Shown here: positions 16,918 to 24,454 of the stretch, piece by piece
How the letters are laid out: each line of letters starts with the position of its first letter
Position numbering within the stretch: position 1 is the stretch's first letter
Assembly: GCA_049517675.1 (NCBI GenBank)
Contig: JBEKRV010000014.1
Span: 36,361-100,360, forward strand
Direction: 5' to 3'
Length of the DNA stretch: 64,000 bases
Source of the DNA: Bog-756 sp049517675
GTDB taxonomy: Bacteria > Actinomycetota > Acidimicrobiia > Acidimicrobiales > RAAP-2
Translations under genes and position numbers: made by a program
The notes under the pieces: generated by a model
Databases searched by the model: none
What the model was told of the DNA's origin: nothing
What the model saw: the letters and a program-made list of their open reading frames with translations, nothing else

Positions 16918-16966
16918 GCGGGGCAGCTGGCCCGGGCGGCCACGGCACGCTTCCGACCGGCCGATT

Positions 16967-16988
16967 CTGACGGGGCCTCAGATACACT
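16967..16988 (+). promoter_or_regulatory. Imperfect dyad and -10 before the CaiB-type gene
   Basis: CTGACGGGGCCTCAG (16967-16981) is an imperfect inverted repeat with CTGA/TCAG arms, directly followed by the -10 TACACT (16983-16988) that ends eight bases before the ATG. A related CTGACGG element overlaps the promoter of the DUF35 gene at 18337. Confidence 0.4.
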
Positions 16989-16996
16989 TCACCGCC

Positions 16997-18262
16997 ATGC
17001 CAACCGACGCCCCCCTCCACGGCATCCGCATCCTCGAGGTCTCGGCCCTCGGCCCGGCCGCCATCACCATGCCGCTCATCGACCTCGGCGCCGAGGTCAT
17101 CAAGGTGGAGCCTCCGGCCGGCGACTACATCCGGGAGATGACCTGGCCGATCGTCGAGGGCGTGTCGCTGATGCACCTGCACGTCAACCGGGGGAAGCGC
17201 TCCATCGTCATGGACCTGCGCACCGACGAGGATGTCGCCACCTTCAAGGAACTGGCCGCGACCTGTGACGTGGTCGTCGAGGCCATGCGCCCGGGTGGCC
17301 TGGCCCGCCGGGGCGTCGGCTACGACGACCTGGTCGCCCTCAAGCCCGACATCGTCTTCTGCACCATCTCCGGCTACGGCATGACCGGCCCCTACCGGGA
17401 CCTGCCCGCCCATGGCGTGGCCTTCGACACCTGGGCCGGCATCGTCTCCCCCCAGGTCAACGACGAGGGTTTCGCCTACCTGCCCGAGCACGCGTCGATG
17501 GGCATCCACGCCGGACCACTCTTCGGGGCCCTCGGCATCATGGCCGCCGTCCTGCGGGCGAAGACCACCGGCCAAGGTGCCTTCCTGGAGATCGCCCAGT
17601 CCGACGCGGCAGCTGCCATGGACTGGTACCGGAGCGAGACCTGGAAGGCCTACGAGCGGCCCGAGTCCGAGGTCACCGGCAACAAGTCGGACGACTACGA
17701 ACGCCGGGAGCCGGGCACGGCCGGCATGGTCGAGGGCGTCCGTTACCAGGTCTACGAGGCGAAGGACGGCCGCTACGTCCTCTTCATGGCATCGGAGCAG
17801 GCCTTCTGGAAGAACTTCTGCGAGGCGGTGGGCCGCGTCGACCTGTTCGAGAAGTGGCCTGGCTCCAAGTACGCGGATCACGCCCGTGGCAACCTCGAGT
17901 TGCGGGCCGAGCTGCGCGACATCTTCGCGACCCGGACCGCCGTCGAGTGGATCGATTTCGGAGTGGAGGCCAACTTCCCGGTGGCACCGGTCAACTCCCC
18001 GAAGACGATCGCCGAGGACCCGCAATTCCGGGACCGGTTCCACTGGTATCCGGTGGAGCAGCTCGGGGCCGAACAACTCGGCACCCCGCTCAAATTCCTC
18101 GGCGAGGAGCTGCCCGCCCCGGCCCACGCCCCGACGGTCGGCCAGCACACGGACGAGGTCCTCGCCGACCTGCTCGGATGGGACACCGCCCGCATCGCCG
18201 TGTCCCGGGCACGTGGCGGACTCGGTGGGCCGGCTGCCACTCCTCCGGCCTCCCCCCGGTAG
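16997..18262 (+). CDS. CaiB/BaiF family (class III) CoA-transferase
   Basis: A 421-residue class III CoA-transferase. The N-terminal GIRILEVSALGPAAITMPLIDLG, AEVIKVEPPAGD and NRGKRSIVMDL are family signatures, and GYGMTGPYRDLPAHGVAFD follows near residue 115-135. The catalytic aspartate that forms the acyl-anhydride intermediate is probably D203 in AQSDAAAAMDW. Such enzymes move CoA between carboxylic acids without ATP, for example carnitine, oxalate, bile acids or steroid-derived acids. A conserved C-terminal domain is present. It stands upstream of the DUF35/thiolase-fold pair with a similar promoter-proximal element, so all three may serve one acyl-CoA pathway. The substrate is unknown. 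Confidence 0.92.
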   Translation: MPTDAPLHGIRILEVSALGPAAITMPLIDLGAEVIKVEPPAGDYIREMTWPIVEGVSLMHLHVNRGKRSIVMDLRTDEDVATFKELAATCDVVVEAMRPGGLARRGVGYDDLVALKPDIVFCTISGYGMTGPYRDLPAHGVAFDTWAGIVSPQVNDEGFAYLPEHASMGIHAGPLFGALGIMAAVLRAKTTGQGAFLEIAQSDAAAAMDWYRSETWKAYERPESEVTGNKSDDYERREPGTAGMVEGVRYQVYEAKDGRYVLFMASEQAFWKNFCEAVGRVDLFEKWPGSKYADHARGNLELRAELRDIFATRTAVEWIDFGVEANFPVAPVNSPKTIAEDPQFRDRFHWYPVEQLGAEQLGTPLKFLGEELPAPAHAPTVGQHTDEVLADLLGWDTARIAVSRARGGLGGPAATPPASPR

Positions 18263-18336
18263 GCCTCGGGACCCGGGGCCCTCCTGACAGGTCCAGCGGC
18301 CAGCCGACCCCCGGCCGGTGGGCCTCCGCTCCGTTT

Positions 18337-18354
18337 CTGACGGTCCGTTAGGAT
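18337..18354 (+). promoter_or_regulatory. 15-bp dyad overlapping the -10 of the DUF35-thiolase operon
   Basis: CTGACGGTCCGTTAG (18337-18351) matches its reverse complement at 12 of 15 positions and overlaps the -10 TAGGAT (18349-18354), which ends seven bases before the ATG. The size and symmetry suit a TetR-type repressor. No such regulator gene is in the window. Confidence 0.5.
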
Positions 18355-18361
18355 TCCGCCC

Positions 18362-18817
18362 ATGACCACGAAGACCCGAGTGCCCGCCATCGAGGGCTGG
18401 TTCACCATGGACGAGCAGGCGCCGACGCTGCTCGGCTCCAGGTGCACCAGCTGCGGGAACTTCGCCTTCCCCTCCGAGACGTTCTTCTGCCGGAACCCGG
18501 GATGCCAGGGCACCGAGTTCGCCGAGACACCTCTGAGCCGGACCGGCAAGGTCTGGTCGTTCACCGATGCCTGTTACCAGCCGCCCAAGCCCTACGAGGC
18601 GGCCGACCCCTACGTCCCGTTCTCCATCGCCGCCGTCGAGCTGGCCGCGGAGCAGATGGTGGTCATGGGCCAGGTCGTCCCCGGGGTGGGCGTGGACGAC
18701 CTGCACGTCGGGACCGAGGTCGAGCTGGTGCTCGACACCCTCTACGAGGACGACGAACACGAGTACATGGTGTGGAAGTGGCGCCCGACCGGCGCGCCGA
18801 GCGGACAGGGGGCCTGA
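18362..18817 (+). CDS. Zn-ribbon OB-fold (DUF35) acyl-CoA-associated protein
   Basis: A 151-residue DUF35 protein. The N-terminal zinc ribbon has CTSCG at residues about 28-32 and CRNPGC at about 43-48; an OB fold follows (GKVWSFTDACYQPPKPYEAA, VVMGQVVPG). DUF35 proteins bind CoA thioesters and partner with thiolase-fold enzymes; in steroid side-chain breakdown a DUF35 domain partners the aldolase Ltp2. The next gene here is exactly such a thiolase-fold protein, starting two bases after this stop. The ATG has no ribosome site but a -10 seven bases upstream, so the message is probably leaderless. Confidence 0.9.
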   Translation: MTTKTRVPAIEGWFTMDEQAPTLLGSRCTSCGNFAFPSETFFCRNPGCQGTEFAETPLSRTGKVWSFTDACYQPPKPYEAADPYVPFSIAAVELAAEQMVVMGQVVPGVGVDDLHVGTEVELVLDTLYEDDEHEYMVWKWRPTGAPSGQGA

Positions 18818-18819
18818 CC

Positions 18820-20019
18820 GTGCCCGACGACAAGAGGATCGCCGTCCTGGGCGCCGGCATGCACCCGTGGGGCAAATGGGGCCGCAACTTCGTCGAGTAC
18901 GGGCTGGCCGCCGCCGGCGATGCCCTGGCCGAGGCGGGGCTCCCGTGGACCGACATCCAGTACGTGGCCGGGGCCGACACCATCCGCAACGGCTACCCCG
19001 GCTTCGTGGCCGGCGCCACCTTCGCCCAGGCCCTGGGCTGGACCGGTGCCCGTGTCTCGTCCGCCTACGCCGCCTGCGCGTCGGGGGCCCAGGCCATCAG
19101 CAACGCCCGGGCCCAGATCCTCGCCGGTCTGTGCGACGTGGCCCTGGTGGTCGGGGCCGACACCACCCCCAAGGGGTTCTTCACCCCGGTGGGTGGCGAC
19201 CGCAAGGACGACCCGGACTGGCTCCGCTTCCACCTCCTGGGCGCGACCAACCCCACCTACTTCGCCCTCTACGCCCGCCGTCGGATGGAGCTGTTCGGCG
19301 CCACCGAGGAGGACTTCGCCGCCGTCAAGGTGAAGAACGCCCGCCACGGCCTGGAGAACCCGAACGCCCGCTACCGCAAGGAGGCCACCATCGGGGAGGT
19401 CCTGTCCTCCCCGATGGTGGCCGACCCCCTGCGCCTCCTCGAGATCTGCGCCACCTCCGACGGCGGTGCCGCTCTGGTGCTCTGCTCCATGGACTTCGCT
19501 AGGCGCCATGCCGGCACCCGGGACCTGGTGACCATCGACGCCGTGTCGACGGTCACCCCGCGCTTTCCCCAGACCATCATCGAGATGCCCAACTTCTCGA
19601 CCGACTCGTCGACCACCGCAGCCTCCGTCGGGCCGACCTTCAAACAGTCGGTGGCCCTGGCCGCCTACGAGGAGGCCGGCATCGACCCGGACGACGTCGA
19701 CCTGGCCGAGGTGTACGACCTCTCCTCCGCCCTCGAACTCGACTGGTACGAGGACATCGGGCTGTGCAAGCAGGGCGAGGCCGAACGGCTGCTCCGCGAC
19801 GGCGACACCACCCTCGGCGGGCGGGTCCCGGTGAACCCGAGCGGCGGGCTCTCCTGCTTCGGCGAGGCCATCCCCGCCCAGGCCATCGCCCAGGTGTGCG
19901 AGCTGGTCTGGCAGCTGCGCGGCCAGGCCGCCGGTCGGCAGGTGGAGGGCGCCCGGGTGGGCATCACCGCCAACCAGGGGCTGTTCGGCCACGGCTCCTC
20001 GGTCATCGTCTCGCGCTAG
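18820..20019 (+). CDS. Thiolase-fold enzyme, lipid-transfer-protein/Ltp2-like
   Basis: A 399-residue thiolase-superfamily protein. The nucleophile region AYAACASGAQAI keeps a cysteine near residue 87. The usual GHP histidine is replaced: the motif reads NPSGGLSCFGEAIPAQA near residue 340-356. The C-terminal CxG loop reads ANQGLFGHGSS, also without the second cysteine. This pattern fits actinobacterial lipid-transfer-protein thiolases and Ltp2-type retro-aldolases better than ordinary beta-ketothiolases. With the DUF35 protein before it, a retro-aldol or thiolytic C-C cleavage of a large acyl-CoA is likely. GTG start with a G-rich site about eight bases upstream. Substrate unknown. Confidence 0.85.
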   Translation: MPDDKRIAVLGAGMHPWGKWGRNFVEYGLAAAGDALAEAGLPWTDIQYVAGADTIRNGYPGFVAGATFAQALGWTGARVSSAYAACASGAQAISNARAQILAGLCDVALVVGADTTPKGFFTPVGGDRKDDPDWLRFHLLGATNPTYFALYARRRMELFGATEEDFAAVKVKNARHGLENPNARYRKEATIGEVLSSPMVADPLRLLEICATSDGGAALVLCSMDFARRHAGTRDLVTIDAVSTVTPRFPQTIIEMPNFSTDSSTTAASVGPTFKQSVALAAYEEAGIDPDDVDLAEVYDLSSALELDWYEDIGLCKQGEAERLLRDGDTTLGGRVPVNPSGGLSCFGEAIPAQAIAQVCELVWQLRGQAAGRQVEGARVGITANQGLFGHGSSVIVSR

Positions 20020-20091
20020 CAGGGACGGATCGCCACGGGTCCGGCCCCGGGTCCCGGCCGTGCAGTCGTCGGCTGGTCGGTCGTCGGCCGG

Positions 20092-21036
20092 TCAGTCGTT
20101 GACGAGGACGACCTTGCCGAATTTGCCGCCCGCCGCGAACCGGTCGTAGGCGGCGGCCGCCTCCGACATGCGGAAGGTGTCGGCGACCGGCACTCTCACC
20201 GCCCCCTCGCCCAACAGCCGGACGGCCCGGGCCTCCACCAGCCACGCCACGCCCGCCTTCTCCTCGGTGCTGCGGGAGCGCAGGGTGGACCCGCCGATGG
20301 TGGCCCGCGCCCCCATGACGGCGAGCAGGTTCACCTCGGCCTTGGCCCCCGCGCTCACGCCGATCACCACGATCCGGGCGCCGGGGGCCAGGTGGGGCAG
20401 CACCGCCTCGACGCCGGGTGCCCCCACCAGCTCGAGCGAGACGTCGTAGGGGCCGCAGTCGGCGATCCGGTCGGGCCGGATGACCTCGTGGGCTCCGAGC
20501 TCCCGGACCCGGTCGTGGTGGTCCGGGTTACGGACCGTGGCCACCACCCGGGCGCCGGCCACCGCGGCCAACTGCACGGCCGCCGTGCCCACGCCGCCGG
20601 CGGCACCCGAGATCAGCACCGTCTGCCCCTCGCACAGATCGGCCTGGGTGAACAGCGCATCCTGGGCGGTCGAGAACACCTCGGGGAACCCTCCGGCCGC
20701 CACCAGATCGACACCGTCGGGCACGGTCAACAACAGCGACTCGGGGACGACGATCTGCTCGGCCTGACCGCCGCCTCCGCAGATGGCCATGACCCGGTCG
20801 CCGACGGCGAATCGGTCGGCGCCCGCACCGTTGGCCAGGACCGTCCCCGAGAACTCCAACCCGGGGATGTCGGCCGGCCAGCCCGGGGGTGCCGGATAGA
20901 AGCCCTTGCGCTGGACCATGTCGGCCCCGTTGAGGCCGGCTGCGGCGACGGCCACCAGCACCTCGCCGGGCCCGGGGGTGGGATCGGGGTGCTCGTTCCA
21001 GTGGAGCTCCCCCTCGACGATGGTCACGGCGTGCAT
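20092..21036 (-). CDS. Quinone oxidoreductase (MDR superfamily, zinc-free type)
   Basis: A 314-residue NADPH:quinone oxidoreductase-like protein. The GroES-like N-terminal half has GEVLVAVAAAGLNGADMVQR and GLEFSGTV; the Rossmann half has VLISGAAGGVGTAAVQLAAV near residue 140-160 followed by VVATVRNPDHHD. The catalytic-zinc cysteine and histidine of alcohol dehydrogenases are absent, typical of the QOR/TP53I3-like branch. It reduces quinones or activated enones with NADPH. The gene faces the thiolase gene. The -10 TACCCT ends six bases from the ATG, so the message is probably leaderless. Confidence 0.9.
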   Translation of the reverse strand: MHAVTIVEGELHWNEHPDPTPGPGEVLVAVAAAGLNGADMVQRKGFYPAPPGWPADIPGLEFSGTVLANGAGADRFAVGDRVMAICGGGGQAEQIVVPESLLLTVPDGVDLVAAGGFPEVFSTAQDALFTQADLCEGQTVLISGAAGGVGTAAVQLAAVAGARVVATVRNPDHHDRVRELGAHEVIRPDRIADCGPYDVSLELVGAPGVEAVLPHLAPGARIVVIGVSAGAKAEVNLLAVMGARATIGGSTLRSRSTEEKAGVAWLVEARAVRLLGEGAVRVPVADTFRMSEAAAAYDRFAAGGKFGKVVLVND

Positions 21037-21351
21037 CCGTCCAGGGTATTCGACCGTGTCGCCGGCCGACCGGTTCCGACGGCCCCGACCATGGAAGCCC
21101 GGGTGGTGGACCCGGACGCTCGCGGCGGGGTCGGCATCGTGACAGGGGTCGGTGCCACTCTTTCTCTATACACACGCTATGCGCATATCCAAGACCAACG
21201 TGCCCCCGGCCCCCGGCCCCGACCCCCGGCCACCGATCTCGGACCTGTGACCTCCGACCTCGGACCCGTGGCCTCCGACGGTGGCCCCACCCCGTCCGCC
21301 CCTCAGCACCGCGGGTTGCGCACTCGTAGGCTGGTCGGAAAGGACGGGACC
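21037..21351. other. Intergenic control region between divergent qor and CHAD genes
   Basis: These 315 bases hold no gene. Features seen are the -10 TACCCT of the quinone oxidoreductase gene (21048-21043), an AT-rich patch with TATACA at 21167 and a 10-bp palindrome TATGCGCATA at 21178-21187, a C-rich run around 21200-21230, the 21-bp tandem repeat, and TAGGCT at 21327 as a likely -10 for the CHAD gene. Confidence 0.5.
21233..21274. repeat. 21-bp direct tandem repeat, two copies
   Basis: Copy one at 21233-21253 and copy two at 21254-21274 both read CCGAxCTCGGACCyGTGrCCT with few mismatches, and a partial third copy (CCGACGG) follows. It lies upstream of the CHAD gene and could be tandem protein-binding sites or slippage. 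Confidence 0.6.
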
Positions 21352-22413
21352 ATGACCAGCGAACCACTCGAAGACGACGCCGACGACGGATCCGAGCCGT
21401 CCCCGGCCGGACGGCACGGGCAGTCGATCGACGGCGCCGAGCTCATTCCCGAGCCGACCGCGGGGATGGTGCTGCACCGGGTCCTGGCCATGTCGGCGCG
21501 CGCCTTCCTCCTGAACGACCGTGTCGACGAGTTCGAGGGCGGATCGCGGGGGACCGGGACCGTCGACGCCCTCAGCCTGTCCCTGGGGACCCGGCCGCTG
21601 TGGGCCCAGTCGACCGTCGAGTCGCTCTCGGGCACCGAACGGTGCGACGACCCGACCGAGCGGATCCACCAGACCCGGGTGGCCATGCGCCAGATCCGCT
21701 CCAACCTGCGCACCTTCCGCCTCCTCCTCGATCCGGCATGGGGAACCTCCCTGCGGGCCGAGCTCGCCTGGTACGGCGACGAGCTGGGCCGGTCCCGGGA
21801 TCTCGACCTGCTGGCCGTCGTCGTGTCCGAGCGCGGCCCCGAGGTGCTCGACGCCGACGAGGTCGCCCGCCTGTTGGCCGTCGTCGACTGGCGGCGGGGC
21901 GAGGTCGCCGACCGGATCGCTGCCGAGCAGGCCAGCTCGCGACGGGTACGGCTCACCGAGCAGATGAAGGTCCTGTGGGACGGGCCCCAGTTCAAGGCCA
22001 AGGCCGCCAGACCGGCCGCCGAGGTCCTGGCCCCCATGCTCCACCGTTCGTGGCGCGACGTCCGCGGCGCGGGCCGGACGGCCAGGAAGGACCCCACCGC
22101 CGTCCACCTCCACCAGCTCCGGATCCGCCTGAAGGACCTCCGCTACGGGTCCGAGACGCTGGCCCTGGTCGAGGGAGGCCCGGCGGCCAAGACGGCCAAG
22201 GCGGCAAAGAACCTGCAGAACAAGCTCGGCGACCTGCACGACACGGTCGTCTCCATCGACTGGCTCGAGCACCTGGCGGGCGAGCAGCCGGACCTCGCCG
22301 ACGCGGCCGAGCGGCTGGCCGCCGTCCAGCGGGACGTGGCCGCCGACACCCGCAAGGGATGGAAGCGCGGCCTCAAGGACGTCGAGCGCCGTTGGCGGCG
22401 CTGGCAGGGCTGA
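21352..22413 (+). CDS. CHAD domain protein (polyphosphate-binding)
   Basis: A 353-residue CHAD protein. The domain shows the alternating conserved histidines and basic residues: ERIHQTRVAMRQIRSNLRTF near residue 103-122, DELGRSRDLDLLAVV, and AVHLHQLRIRLKDLRYGSE near 245-263, then a long helical tail ending in KRGLKDVERRWRRWQG. CHAD domains fold into two four-helix bundles whose basic groove binds inorganic polyphosphate. No CYTH domain is fused. The start is set by AGGACGG seven bases upstream. It converges on a polyphosphate-glucokinase-like gene across a 23-base gap, so both may work in polyphosphate use. Confidence 0.9.
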   Translation: MTSEPLEDDADDGSEPSPAGRHGQSIDGAELIPEPTAGMVLHRVLAMSARAFLLNDRVDEFEGGSRGTGTVDALSLSLGTRPLWAQSTVESLSGTERCDDPTERIHQTRVAMRQIRSNLRTFRLLLDPAWGTSLRAELAWYGDELGRSRDLDLLAVVVSERGPEVLDADEVARLLAVVDWRRGEVADRIAAEQASSRRVRLTEQMKVLWDGPQFKAKAARPAAEVLAPMLHRSWRDVRGAGRTARKDPTAVHLHQLRIRLKDLRYGSETLALVEGGPAAKTAKAAKNLQNKLGDLHDTVVSIDWLEHLAGEQPDLADAAERLAAVQRDVAADTRKGWKRGLKDVERRWRRWQG

Positions 22414-22427
22414 GCCGACCGGTCGGC
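22414..22427. terminator. 14-bp perfect palindrome between convergent stop codons
   Basis: GCCGACCGGTCGGC lies immediately after the CHAD stop and nine bases from the stop of the convergent kinase gene. It can form a five-pair stem with a CCGG loop on either strand. No T-tract is present, so termination is plausible but not certain. Confidence 0.4.
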
Positions 22428-22436
22428 CCGGCCCCG

Positions 22437-23312
22437 TCAGCTCCCGGCGGCGGCTCCTTCGTCGGCATGGAGCGGCACCCACAGGCGGATCCCACCCAGG
22501 ATGCCCGCCGAGTTGTCGACCACGGTCACGTCGGCGGGCAGGTGGTGGCGGAGCACCCGCCGTGAGTTGCCTCCCCCGATGTAGAGGTGGTCGAACAGGG
22601 TGAGGGCCCGCATGTTTGCGATGGCCTTGGTGACCCGCTTGTTCCAGCGCTCCTCGCCGATCTCCTTGCGGGTGGCCTCGCCCAGCTGCTCGTCGTACGT
22701 CTCGCCCTTGCGGAACGGCTGGTGGGCGATCTCCAGGTGGGGCATGAGCTCCCCGTCGTAGAAGAGGCCGGTGCCGAAGCCGGTGCCGAGGGTGATCACC
22801 AGCTCGAGCCCCTTGCCCCGGACGACGGCCGCCCCCTGGATGTCGGCGTCGTTGGCCACTTTGGTGGGGACGCCGAACCCCTGGGCCAGTGCGGTTGCGA
22901 GGTCGAACCGGTTCCACTCCTGCTCGAGCCGGCGGTCGACCGCGCTGCCCGGGCCGCTCACGGTGACGAAGTGGGGCGCCGACAGGACGAGGCCGGCGCG
23001 GACCATCCCCGGGAAGCCGACCGCCGCCCGCTCGGCGGTGGGCAGCGGAGCGACCAGGCCGGTGAGCAGGGAGACCATCTTGTCGGGGGGCAGGGGGTAC
23101 GGCGTCGGGATCTTGACCCGGTCGGCCACCATGGCCCCGTTGGCATCGAGGACCGAGGCCTTCAGTCCGGTGCCACCGATGTCGACGGCCAGGGTGAAGG
23201 GGTGTTCCGGAGCGGTACGAACCTCGCCGGTGACCGGGTCCTCGGGGGCACTCGTCCCGCCAGAGGGCGAGGAGGCGGTCGGTGCCGACGTGGTGTCGTC
23301 GTTCGTGGTCAT
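22437..23312 (-). CDS. ppgK: ROK-family kinase, probable polyphosphate glucokinase
   Basis: A 291-residue ROK-fold kinase. The phosphate-1 loop LAVDIGGTGLKASVLD is near residue 41-56, ANDADIQGAAVV carries the catalytic aspartate, and ITLGTGFGTGLFYDGEL is the second phosphate loop. The CxCGxxGC zinc motif of ROK repressors and sugar kinases is absent, as in actinobacterial polyphosphate glucokinases, which phosphorylate glucose from polyphosphate or ATP. An N-terminal disordered Ser/Thr/Pro segment of about 38 residues is unusual and could mark a start further inside. The -10 TAGCGT ends six bases before the ATG. Facing a CHAD gene supports the polyphosphate role; a plain glucokinase remains possible. 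Confidence 0.82.
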   Translation of the reverse strand: MTTNDDTTSAPTASSPSGGTSAPEDPVTGEVRTAPEHPFTLAVDIGGTGLKASVLDANGAMVADRVKIPTPYPLPPDKMVSLLTGLVAPLPTAERAAVGFPGMVRAGLVLSAPHFVTVSGPGSAVDRRLEQEWNRFDLATALAQGFGVPTKVANDADIQGAAVVRGKGLELVITLGTGFGTGLFYDGELMPHLEIAHQPFRKGETYDEQLGEATRKEIGEERWNKRVTKAIANMRALTLFDHLYIGGGNSRRVLRHHLPADVTVVDNSAGILGGIRLWVPLHADEGAAAGS

Positions 23313-23399
23313 CCCCTCACGCTAAACCGGACGGGGGCGGCGTGACGGTAGGTTCGGAACCGAAGGGCCCGACGGGCCCCCGATCCGAGGGGAGCCAAC

Positions 23400-24443
23400 A
23401 TGGATCACCGCACACTCGGTGTGGCCGGGCCGGTCTCGGCCATCGGCCTCGGGTGCATGGGCATGTCCGGCGCCTACGGACCGACCGACCGGGCCGACGC
23501 CATCGCCACCGTCCACGCCGCGCTCGACGCCGGGATCACCCTCGTCGACACCGGCGACTTCTACGGCATGGGCCACAACGAACTGCTGGTCGGCGAGGCC
23601 ATCGGGAATCGGCGTGAGGATGCGGTCCTGTCGGTCAAGTTCGGCGCCCAGCGGGGACCCGACGGGTCCTGGCAGGGGTTCGACGCCCGCCCGTCGGCCG
23701 TCAAGACCTCCCTCGCCTACAGCCTGCAACGGCTCGGCACGGACTACGTCGACGTGTACCGACCGGCCCGGCTCGATCCCGCCGTGCCGATCGAGGACAC
23801 CGTCGGTGCCATCGCCGAGTGCATCGAGGCCGGTTGGGTTCGTCACCTGGGCCTGTCCGAAGTCGGCGCGGACACGATCCGCAGGGCACAGTCCGTCCAC
23901 CCGGTGGCCGACGTCCAGATCGAGTACTCCCTGATGTCCCGCGGTCCGGAGTCGGCGATCCTCCCGACCACCCGCGAGCTCGGCATCGCCATCACCGCCT
24001 ACGGGGTGCTGTCCCGCGGGCTGCTCTCAGGAAGCTGGTCGACCCGCCGGGAATTCGCTCCCGGCGACTTCCGGGCCCATGCACCCCGCTTCGCCCCCGG
24101 GAACGTCGATGCGAACCTGGCACTGGTGGAGGCCCTCGCCGAGGTGGCCACCGCCATCGGCGCACCGGTGGCCGAGGTGGCCATGGCCTGGGTCCTGGCC
24201 CGGGGCGAGGACGTCGTCCCGGTGATCGGTGCCCGCACACCCGCCCAGCTGGAGGGCGCGCTGCGGGCCGTCGCCCTGGAATTGGACGACGCGCAGCTGG
24301 CCGCCATCGAGGCGGCGGTGCCGAACGATGCGGTGGCCGGCACCCGGTATGCGGCTCCCCAGATGGCCGGGCTCGACTCCGAGCGCCCACCGTCGGCCGG
24401 TGGCGACAGGGCGGACCGAGCGCCCGGGGACCGGCGGGGGTAA
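23400..24443 (+). CDS. Aldo/keto reductase
   Basis: A 347-residue NADPH-dependent aldo/keto reductase. LGCMGMSGAYG opens the barrel; the catalytic Asp and Tyr are in VDTGDFYGMGHNELLVGEA and the Lys in LSVKFGAQ. The usual catalytic histidine region reads YVDVYRPARLDP, with Arg-Pro in place of the LHR motif, a variant common in actinobacterial members. The NADP-binding tail VVPVIGARTPAQLEGAL is intact. GGGGAGCC lies upstream of the ATG. The stop TAA is also the first three bases of the apparent -10 (TAACGT) of the following amidase gene. Substrate unknown. Confidence 0.92.
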   Translation: MDHRTLGVAGPVSAIGLGCMGMSGAYGPTDRADAIATVHAALDAGITLVDTGDFYGMGHNELLVGEAIGNRREDAVLSVKFGAQRGPDGSWQGFDARPSAVKTSLAYSLQRLGTDYVDVYRPARLDPAVPIEDTVGAIAECIEAGWVRHLGLSEVGADTIRRAQSVHPVADVQIEYSLMSRGPESAILPTTRELGIAITAYGVLSRGLLSGSWSTRREFAPGDFRAHAPRFAPGNVDANLALVEALAEVATAIGAPVAEVAMAWVLARGEDVVPVIGARTPAQLEGALRAVALELDDAQLAAIEAAVPNDAVAGTRYAAPQMAGLDSERPPSAGGDRADRAPGDRRG

Positions 24444-24454
24444 CGTCCCGACCC

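Noticed and set aside
20065..20098. Direct repeat GTCGTCGGCTGG / GTCGTCGGCCGG between the thiolase and quinone reductase genes
   Set aside because: Short, low-complexity GC-rich repeat; no hairpin or other function supported.
21141..21188. Promoter with TGACAG and TATACA
   Set aside because: The spacing is 21 bases, too long for a normal promoter, and no gene start follows at a suitable distance.
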